Positions 58,441-64,000 of a stretch of DNA of 64,000 bases are shown here, piece after piece. Numbering within the stretch: the first letter of the stretch is position 1; every line of letters begins with the position of its first letter. The stretch lies in the NCBI GenBank assembly GCA_017397845.1, contig JAFQHU010000019.1:1-64000 (forward strand), written 5' to 3'. This DNA is from Clostridia bacterium (lineage in GTDB: Bacteria > Bacillota > Clostridia > Oscillospirales > Acutalibacteraceae). A model generated the notes under the pieces. The model did no database searches. It saw only the letters and a list, made by a program, of their open reading frames with translations, and was not told where the DNA came from. The position numbers and the translations under genes are program-made.

Positions 58441-58527
58441 ACAAAAGATTGATAGTTTTTTCATTTTCATAGTTACCTCAATCAAATTCCCAGCAAAAAT
58501 CCCTCGGCTTGGCCGAGGGATTTTTGC
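58441..58527 (+). ncRNA. Candidate small RNA of about 87 nucleotides
   Basis: From the promoter above to a perfect 16-bp terminator stem (GCAAAAATCCCTCGGC-TTG-GCCGAGGGATTTTTGC, 58493-58527). The body contains GATTGA / TCAATC, able to form another stem, and a GUUUUUUCAUUUU run. No frame of useful length. The terminator also serves the convergent birA gene, so the RNA is only a candidate. Confidence 0.4.
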
Positions 58528-58547
58528 ATTTATAAATTGTATAATTA

Positions 58548-59315
58548 TTAAATTTTGACGCTTATTTCTCCGCTGTTCAATTCTTTTCTCTCTCCCGTTT
58601 CCGTACGTACAAGGAGCCGGCACATACTGTCAATGTCTTCCGCATAGGCTTCATAATTACCCTCAGGAGATATTACGGTTATTTTTTTACCTAAAAAGAA
58701 AAGCTTTTCTCTGTAAAGAGGAATGAATTCTTTATTTTTAATTCCGTTCAGGTGATGCATAAGACGGTTAACTGTTTCTGCTGCAAGCTGTTCACGTAAG
58801 CCGGCTGATTTTTCGGTAACGGCTCCCGCGATATCTTTTATCTCTTCCGGAAATCCGCCTGCAGGCTCGGCAAGATTTATGCCGATGCCGACGATAATAT
58901 AGTCGGCCCCCTTTTCCGTGAAGGCACCCTCCGTCAGAATTCCCGCCGCCTTTCTGCCGGCAACGAAAATATCGTTTACCCATTTTATACCGGCTTTTAC
59001 GCCTGTTACCTTCTCTATGGCTTCGGCTGCAGCCACGGCACAGAGCGGTGTTATGAGTGTACATTCCTCCGGCGAAAGTTCGGGGTGAAGAAGCAAGCTC
59101 ATATAAATCCCCGTGCCTTCGGGCGAAAAAAATCTTCTGCCCTTTCTGCCTTTACCCGCTGTTTGGCTCTCTGCGATAAAAAGAACTGTTTCTTTTTCGC
59201 CTGCCAAAGCAAATTTTTTAAGCTCATCATTGGTTGATGAGGTTTTTTTTACGGCAATTATTCTGATATCGGAGTATTCGTTTTTCAGGTAAGATTTAAT
59301 TTTTAAATCATTCAT
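58548..59315 (-). CDS. birA: Biotin--[acetyl-CoA-carboxylase] ligase, monofunctional
   Basis: Attaches biotin to the carboxyl carrier protein through biotinyl-AMP, 255 aa. The biotin/ATP loop is AGKGRKGRRFFSPEGTGIYMS, followed by KWVNDIFV and KAAGILTEGAF, with GIGINL near 160 and a C-terminal SH3-like domain. The N-terminal winged-helix of the regulatory type is absent, so it should not repress biotin genes. Its stop faces the candidate small RNA. Confidence 0.93.
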   Translation of the reverse strand: MNDLKIKSYLKNEYSDIRIIAVKKTSSTNDELKKFALAGEKETVLFIAESQTAGKGRKGRRFFSPEGTGIYMSLLLHPELSPEECTLITPLCAVAAAEAIEKVTGVKAGIKWVNDIFVAGRKAAGILTEGAFTEKGADYIIVGIGINLAEPAGGFPEEIKDIAGAVTEKSAGLREQLAAETVNRLMHHLNGIKNKEFIPLYREKLFFLGKKITVISPEGNYEAYAEDIDSMCRLLVRTETGERKELNSGEISVKI

Positions 59316-59466
59316 ATCATTTCTCCTGTGATTTTCCCGACTGTAAATTTCGCATTAAATTACATTTTTCTGCATATATATTTTACCATTTTTATGCCAT
59401 AAAAAGCAATAGTATATCGAAATCAGGGAAAAAGCCTTACATATTATTAAGATTTTAGCGTAGTAC

Positions 59467-59496
59467 TTGACAAAAGGGGTGCAAATATATTAAAAT
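59467..59496 (+). promoter_or_regulatory. Promoter of the TAXI-TRAP operon
   Basis: TTGACA, 18-base spacer, TAAAAT, about 110 bases upstream of the binding-protein gene. The leader has no recognised riboswitch. Confidence 0.7.
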
Positions 59497-59605
59497 AAGT
59501 ACCAAGTTATAATCAGAAAATGCATAAAGGTTATATTTATACATTTTCTTGGTTATCAAAAACGGGCACTGCCCGAAAATATTTATCCACAGGAGGAACA
59601 AAATT

Positions 59606-60637
59606 ATGAAAAAAATTCTTGCAGTTCTTCTCGCAGCTCTCATGCTCTTTGCACTTGCAGCATGTGGCGGTAACGGCGACGGAGAAGAAACCACAGCAGC
59701 GGGCACAGAAACCACTGCAGCAGCCGATGAAAGCGGCGCAACAGATGAAATCATCAAAACAATCACCACCGGTACAGGCGGCAACACAGGTACATACTAT
59801 GCCTTCACTACAGCAGTGGGTCAGGTTCTCGGTACCGACGATTACAAATTCAACGTAATTTCCACCGGCGGCTCACAGGCTAACATCGAAATGATTGCTG
59901 ACGGTGAAGCACAGTTCGCTATCGTTCAGAACGACGTTATGAACTACGCTTACGAAGGAACAAACGGCTTCGCAGAAGCTATCACCGATTTCAAGGCAGT
60001 TGCATGCGTATATTCCGAGGTTTGTCAGCTCGTTGCTACAAAGGCTTCAGGCATCACCTCTCTTGCTGACCTTAAGGGTAAGACCGTAGCAGTCGGTGAC
60101 GTTGGTTCAGGCGTTTATTACAATGCTGTACAGATTCTCGAAGCAGCAGGTCTTGACATCGATAAGGACATCAAAAAGGTTACCGCTTCCTTCGGCGATT
60201 CCGCCACACAGCTTAAGGACGGCTCCATCGATGCAGCATTTATCACTGCAGGTGCTCCCACCACAGCTATCACAGACCTTGCAACCACCACAGAGGTTGT
60301 TCTTGTTGACCTTGGTGAGGATATCATTGACAGTCTCATTAAAGCATATCCCTTCTATGAAAAGTTTGAAGCTACCGCTGATAACACCAAATATGATTTC
60401 GTAACAGATACAGTAAACACAGTTGCTATCAAAGCTACCTTCGTTGTAACCGACAAAATGAGCGACGATCAGGTTTATGAAATCACAAAGAACCTTTGGG
60501 AAAAGCAGGCAGACATCGCAGTTGCTCACGCAAAGGGCAACGAAATGGTTAAGGAAAATGCTGTAGCCGCTGTCGGCAAGGTTCCCGTACATCCCGGCGC
60601 TGAAAAGTATTACAAGGAAATCGGCGTTATCAAATAA
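59606..60637 (+). CDS. TAXI-family TRAP transporter substrate-binding lipoprotein
   Basis: Extracytoplasmic binding protein of a TRAP transporter, 343 aa. Lipoprotein signal with lipobox LALAAC (about residues 14-19), a short Gly/Thr/Glu linker, then the TAXI domain: TTGTGGNTGTYYAF, VISTGGSQANIEMIADGEAQFAIVQNDV and VAVGDVGSGVYYNA. The frame from 59549 is longer, but AGGAGG is nine bases before the ATG at 59606. TAXI proteins bind dicarboxylates or glutamate-like ligands; this ligand is unknown. Confidence 0.94.
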   Translation: MKKILAVLLAALMLFALAACGGNGDGEETTAAGTETTAAADESGATDEIIKTITTGTGGNTGTYYAFTTAVGQVLGTDDYKFNVISTGGSQANIEMIADGEAQFAIVQNDVMNYAYEGTNGFAEAITDFKAVACVYSEVCQLVATKASGITSLADLKGKTVAVGDVGSGVYYNAVQILEAAGLDIDKDIKKVTASFGDSATQLKDGSIDAAFITAGAPTTAITDLATTTEVVLVDLGEDIIDSLIKAYPFYEKFEATADNTKYDFVTDTVNTVAIKATFVVTDKMSDDQVYEITKNLWEKQADIAVAHAKGNEMVKENAVAAVGKVPVHPGAEKYYKEIGVIK

Positions 60638-60670
60638 TTTTTCCCGGTATAAAACTTAATCAGTTCAAAA

Positions 60671-60703
60671 ATAAATGCTGCAATTTAAACCTGCAGCATT
60701 TAT
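60671..60703 (+). terminator. Hairpin between TRAP binding protein and permease
   Basis: ATAAATGCTGCA / TGCAGCATTTAT, perfect 12-bp stem, loop of nine bases, within a 133-base spacer. It probably reduces read-through so that the binding protein is made in excess over the permease. Confidence 0.7.
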
Positions 60704-60770
60704 TTGACTTAATAAATCAAATTTTATATTTGAAATCATGTAAAAATTTCAATGCAAAGGAGGAGGATTC

Positions 60771-62891
60771 ATGGACGAAAATAAGGTTTTAGAAGTTGAT
60801 GAAGTGGTCGATGCCGATGCGATTATGCAGGAATTTGACCGTGAAAGCAATGTCCGTGTATTCACCGGTTGGAGAAAGAAGGTCATAACAGGCCTTATGG
60901 CTGCCTTCAGCGTTTATGTGGTGCTTATGGCTTTGGTATTGCAAAATGCCACTAAGCACACCAAGCTCACAACCTTTATGGCTTTTGTTATGTTTATGGG
61001 ATATATTATTTTCCCCGCATATAAAAAGCAGACCAAAAAAATTAATTATGTTCCCTTCTACGATATAATTTTAGCCGTAGTCGGAGCAGGCTCATTTCTT
61101 TACTATACGATTTTTCAGGACGACATTATTATGATGTCCCGAAGAATCGGAACTCTGCAGATTGTGATTGCTCTCATAGCCATCATTCTGATGGTCGAGC
61201 TGTGCCGCAGAGCGGTGGGCTTGCCGATTATCTTTGTCGTGGGTGCCTTTGTGGCATATGCGGCGGTAAAGGCTTTTACGGCAAATCCGGATATAGCTCT
61301 CAGAAGTCTCATGTACAGTCTTTTCTATGATGTGGCAAACGGACTTTTCTCTACTCCGGTTTATGTATGTACGACCTTTATCGTGCTGTTTATTATTCTC
61401 GGTGCTCTTCTCGAAAGAACCGGTATCGGCACTTTCTTTGTTGACCTTGCCAACTCTATCGCCGGTTCATCCATCGGCGGTCCCGCAAAGGTTGCCGTTA
61501 TTTCGAGTGCTCTTGAGGGTATGTACTCAGGCTCCTCAGTTGCAAATACCGTAGGCAGCGGATCAATTACCATTCCCATGATGAAAAAGACAGGCTATAA
61601 GCCTGAGTTTGCGGCGGCAGTCGAAGCGGCGGCTTCCACAGGTGGCCAGATTATGCCCCCCATTATGGGTGCAGCGGCATTCCTTATGGCTGAAATGACA
61701 GAAATGCCTTATTCGAAAATTGCAGTTACAGCTATCCTTCCCGCTGTTCTTTACTTCATGGGTATCTTTATGATGATTCACTTTGAAGCAAAGAAGTTAG
61801 GACTCAAAGGTCTTCCGAAGGATGCACTGCCCAAATTCGGCAAGCTCATGCTCAGAAACGGCTATCTCCTTATTCCTATTGTGATGTTGGTTTTGGCTAT
61901 GAACAAATTCAGCGCAGGTATCTCTGCCTGTATAGCCATTATGGGTGCTTTAATCGTTTCTCTTGTACCCAAAAAGCTGAATAAAGATAATATATGGAGA
62001 CTTATTTTCCCTGCACTTCCGACCATAGCTTTTCTTATCATCTGGATTATAGGCGGTCAGGTAAGTACAGCTATTCTTGTGGGTATGGTTTTATGTGTGG
62101 GTCTCTCTTTCCTTACAAAGGATACTGCCATCCTTACCCCGAAGGTTGTCGTTGAATCTCTCGAAAACGGTGCCAAAAATACCATCGGTGTTTCCGTCGC
62201 CTGCGGTATGGCGGGTCTTATCTCCGGTGTTGTTACCATGACAGCTCTCGGGCAACTGCTTATCAGCACTCTCGTTCCCATCGCTGAAAACAGTATGTTC
62301 TTGGCACTTTTCCTTACGATGCTTTGCTGTATCGTTTTAGGTATGGGTGTTCCCACTACCGCAAACTATGTTATTATGGCTACCATCACCGCTCCCATTC
62401 TTATCAAAATGGGACTTCCCGTTCTGGCGGCTCATATGTTTGTGTTCTATTTCGGTATTGTGGCGGACATCACACCACCCGTTGCTCTTGCTGCTTATGC
62501 CGGCTCGGCAATCGCCAAATCCAATCCCATGAAAACGGGCGTCACGGCGACACGACTTGCTATTACGGCATTCATCGTTCCCTATATTTTCGCATACAGC
62601 CCCAAAATGCTTTTTATCGACAGTGCATGGTATGATGTTGTCCTTATTGCCATAACCTCGGTAATCGGTATTTATGCTGTTTCGGCAGGCATGGAAGGCT
62701 ATATGTTCAGCAAGTGTCCCTGGTGGCAGAGAATTATGCTTTTGGGCGGCGGTCTTTTGCTTATCATCCCCGGAGTTGTTACTGACTTGGCGGGCGTTAC
62801 ACTGACAGCTGTGATTATCATCCTTCAGAAATTAAAGGAAGAAAAGAACAAGCCCTCACCTGCTGTCAAAGAAGTCAGCGATGTGGCTTAA
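60771..62891 (+). CDS. TRAP transporter fused permease (DctQ-DctM type)
   Basis: A 706-residue membrane protein combining the small (4-helix) and large (12-helix) TRAP permease subunits, as usual for TAXI systems. The large part has GALLERTGIGTFFVDLANSIAG, GGQIMPPIMGAAAFLMAEM and VLGMGVPTTANYVIMATITAPI. AGGAGG precedes the ATG. It is 133 bases after the binding-protein gene, with a hairpin between. It couples uptake to a sodium or proton gradient; substrate unknown. Confidence 0.93.
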   Translation: MDENKVLEVDEVVDADAIMQEFDRESNVRVFTGWRKKVITGLMAAFSVYVVLMALVLQNATKHTKLTTFMAFVMFMGYIIFPAYKKQTKKINYVPFYDIILAVVGAGSFLYYTIFQDDIIMMSRRIGTLQIVIALIAIILMVELCRRAVGLPIIFVVGAFVAYAAVKAFTANPDIALRSLMYSLFYDVANGLFSTPVYVCTTFIVLFIILGALLERTGIGTFFVDLANSIAGSSIGGPAKVAVISSALEGMYSGSSVANTVGSGSITIPMMKKTGYKPEFAAAVEAAASTGGQIMPPIMGAAAFLMAEMTEMPYSKIAVTAILPAVLYFMGIFMMIHFEAKKLGLKGLPKDALPKFGKLMLRNGYLLIPIVMLVLAMNKFSAGISACIAIMGALIVSLVPKKLNKDNIWRLIFPALPTIAFLIIWIIGGQVSTAILVGMVLCVGLSFLTKDTAILTPKVVVESLENGAKNTIGVSVACGMAGLISGVVTMTALGQLLISTLVPIAENSMFLALFLTMLCCIVLGMGVPTTANYVIMATITAPILIKMGLPVLAAHMFVFYFGIVADITPPVALAAYAGSAIAKSNPMKTGVTATRLAITAFIVPYIFAYSPKMLFIDSAWYDVVLIAITSVIGIYAVSAGMEGYMFSKCPWWQRIMLLGGGLLLIIPGVVTDLAGVTLTAVIIILQKLKEEKNKPSPAVKEVSDVA

Positions 62892-62901
62892 ATAAAATTT
62901 A

Positions 62902-62936
62902 CAGTCGGATGTTCAGATGGCATCCGACTGTTTTTT
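62902..62936 (+). terminator. TRAP operon terminator
   Basis: CAGTCGGATG / CATCCGACTG followed by TTTTTT. Confidence 0.9.
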
Positions 62937-62939
62937 CTT

Positions 62940-63371
62940 TTAAAGATAGTTTTTAAGCTCTTCGATAAGATGCTCTTCTTCTTTGATAATCTTTTTGGCT
63001 AAAGACTGAGATTTTTCATCGGCACCTTTATATTCGTTAACGTAGCCGCAAAGCTGTTTTATTCCCATATTACATCCGTCAAGCATCAGGTCAGCTATAG
63101 TTTTATCTTCGTTATGCTCCAACATTTTAATGTTTGTTTTCATCCATGACATAGCCTTTGCCATAAGAGGAGGGTCTTTGGTTTCCGCCCCGATTTCTTT
63201 GATATATTCTCCGATTTCTATCTGGAGTCCCTGGTGGGTTTTGAGACTTTTGGTAAGGATCGAAAGAAGATCAGGATTTTTCACCTTGTCGAGCATCTCC
63301 GTTATGGAGTTTACGGCAGTTTTTGCACCTGAATCACATTCTCTTAAAAGCTTAACGGTATCTGTTTGCAT
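62940..63371 (-). CDS. Helical protein of unknown function (ferritin-like)
   Basis: A 143-residue soluble protein, almost entirely helical by pattern, with E and H residues spaced as in four-helix bundles (SITEMLDKV, TLTKSLKTHQGLQIEIGEYI, IIKEEEHLIEELKNYL). It resembles the DUF2383/ferritin-like group in general; no metal site is certain. GGGGATA is before the ATG. It is downstream of and possibly independent from queH, as a hairpin separates them. Confidence 0.6.
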   Translation of the reverse strand: MQTDTVKLLRECDSGAKTAVNSITEMLDKVKNPDLLSILTKSLKTHQGLQIEIGEYIKEIGAETKDPPLMAKAMSWMKTNIKMLEHNEDKTIADLMLDGCNMGIKQLCGYVNEYKGADEKSQSLAKKIIKEEEHLIEELKNYL

Positions 63372-63378
63372 AAAATAT

Positions 63379-63417
63379 CCCCTTTGTTACTTTTTACTTA
63401 TTGTGTAACAAAAGGGG
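63379..63417 (-). terminator. queH terminator
   Basis: CCCCTTTGTTAC pairs with GTAACAAAAGGGG (one bulge), immediately after the queH stop on the minus strand. Confidence 0.7.
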
Positions 63418-63422
63418 ATTGA

Positions 63423-64000
63423 TTATTCATTTCTTAACGAAAATACACAGCCGCAGTAATTTTGTCTGTAAAGGTTGTGCTCCTTTGAAAGCTCGATTGA
63501 GCGTTTGTATCCGTTTTTCTTTTTGAAATCCGACGGCAGATGCTTTATTCCCAATTCTTTTTCTATCTCACGGCCTATTTCATTAATTTTTTCTGCGTTT
63601 TTCAAAGGACTTATGGAAAGGGTGGTAGTGAAATAATCGAAGCTTAGCTCCTTTCCTTTGAGGGCGGTTTTATAAAGACGCTGTCTGTAGCATATAAAGC
63701 ATCTTTCGCCCGCCTCTTTGTCCGATTCATGTCCTTTTACCGCCGAATAAAACTCCGACGGTTCATTATTTCCCTCGATAAAATCGACGGGATGATTGAA
63801 TGTCATTTCACTTATAAGCCGTTTTACTTCACTGACTCTGTATTCGTATTCCTGTGCGGGATGAATATTAGGATTATAATAAAAAACCGTAATTTTGAAA
63901 TATTGGGAAAGATATTCGAGACAGTAGCTGCTGCAGGGTGCACAGCATACATGAAGCATAAGAGTGGGCACGAAGCCTGTTTTTTCATTTTCCTGTATTA
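63423..64000 (-). CDS. queH: Epoxyqueuosine reductase QueH, cut by window edge
   Basis: Last step of queuosine biosynthesis in tRNA, reducing epoxyqueuosine; the QueG-independent, iron-sulfur family. Motifs are HVCCAPCSSYC near the N-terminus, ERCFICYRQRL, FTTTLSISPLKN and the final NYCGCVFS. An apparent start at GTG 63971 would give 182 aa, but the same frame continues upstream without stop to the edge (reading NEKTGFVPTLMLH), the usual QueH N-terminal context. The gene therefore begins outside the window. Confidence 0.9.
   Translation of the reverse strand, partial: IQENEKTGFVPTLMLHVCCAPCSSYCLEYLSQYFKITVFYYNPNIHPAQEYEYRVSEVKRLISEMTFNHPVDFIEGNNEPSEFYSAVKGHESDKEAGERCFICYRQRLYKTALKGKELSFDYFTTTLSISPLKNAEKINEIGREIEKELGIKHLPSDFKKKNGYKRSIELSKEHNLYRQNYCGCVFSLRNE

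Noticed and set aside
1..64000. CRISPR array, prophage, insertion sequence or integrase
   Set aside because: No regularly spaced repeat array, transposase, recombinase or phage structural gene was found on either strand.

Overview
The window looks like a chromosomal segment of a low-to-moderate GC, anaerobic, spore-forming member of the Clostridia, probably a gut Oscillospiraceae/Ruminococcaceae-type bacterium. The signs are AAGGAGG-type ribosome binding sites throughout, TTGACA-17-TATAAT promoters, a GlgB-GlgC-GlgD-GlgA glycogen operon, YpeB, YidC/SpoIIIJ-Jag and a SpoIID-domain protein, an NrdG2-type activase, ferredoxin-type aldo-keto reductase, BspA-like leucine-rich repeat and DUF6273-like secreted proteins, and GC-rich intergenic repeats. 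The species assignment is inference; no rRNA or tRNA gene was seen.

Layout. 0.2-5.2 kb: S66 carboxypeptidase, a gene-poor gap with a possible minus-strand RNA, trpS, a secreted DUF6273/FN3 protein divergent from an XRE regulator. 5.4-11.3 kb: glycogen operon glgBCDA. 11.4-14.8 kb: a second XRE regulator divergent from a 1004-residue LRR/protease-like secreted protein. 15.0-19.9 kb: a five-gene minus-strand operon (double SCP2-like protein, class III aminotransferase, split transketolase N and C subunits, second double SCP2-like protein) with no pathway that I recognise; this is the best candidate for an undescribed system. 20.0-22.7 kb: a leader peptide and terminator ahead of GNAT, P-loop kinase, methyltransferase and radical SAM genes. 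22.8-29.8 kb: glyQS and assorted small operons. 30.0-34.2 kb: DUF2238-like, murE, FemAB-like, nrdG2. 34.2-37.3 kb: the conserved rpmH-rnpA-yidD-yidC-jag operon, with a DnaA box but no dnaA beside it. 37.5-46.2 kb: unknown membrane proteins, a Wzm/Wzt-type exporter, an MFS sugar transporter and a secreted alpha/beta hydrolase. 46.2-47.9 kb: a third XRE/secreted-protein pair. 48-49 kb: fba. 49-56.8 kb: nifS-thiI-cinA-srtB-spoIID operon. 56.9-64 kb: ypeB, a candidate small RNA, birA, a TAXI-TRAP transporter and a queH gene cut by the window edge.

How it fits together. Carbon storage (glgBCDA), glycolysis (fba) and carboxylate uptake (TRAP) are ordinary metabolism. The envelope is strongly represented: MurE with a FemAB partner, YidC, class B sortase, SpoIID and polysaccharide export. 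Three times in 64 kb an XRE regulator sits back to back with a large secreted protein, and in each case a symmetric or repeated site lies in the -35/-10 spacer of the secreted gene. Two of these secreted proteins end in the same Cys/His-flanked amphipathic tail. NifS-ThiI, QueH, RnpA and two aminoacyl-tRNA synthetases serve tRNA metabolism.
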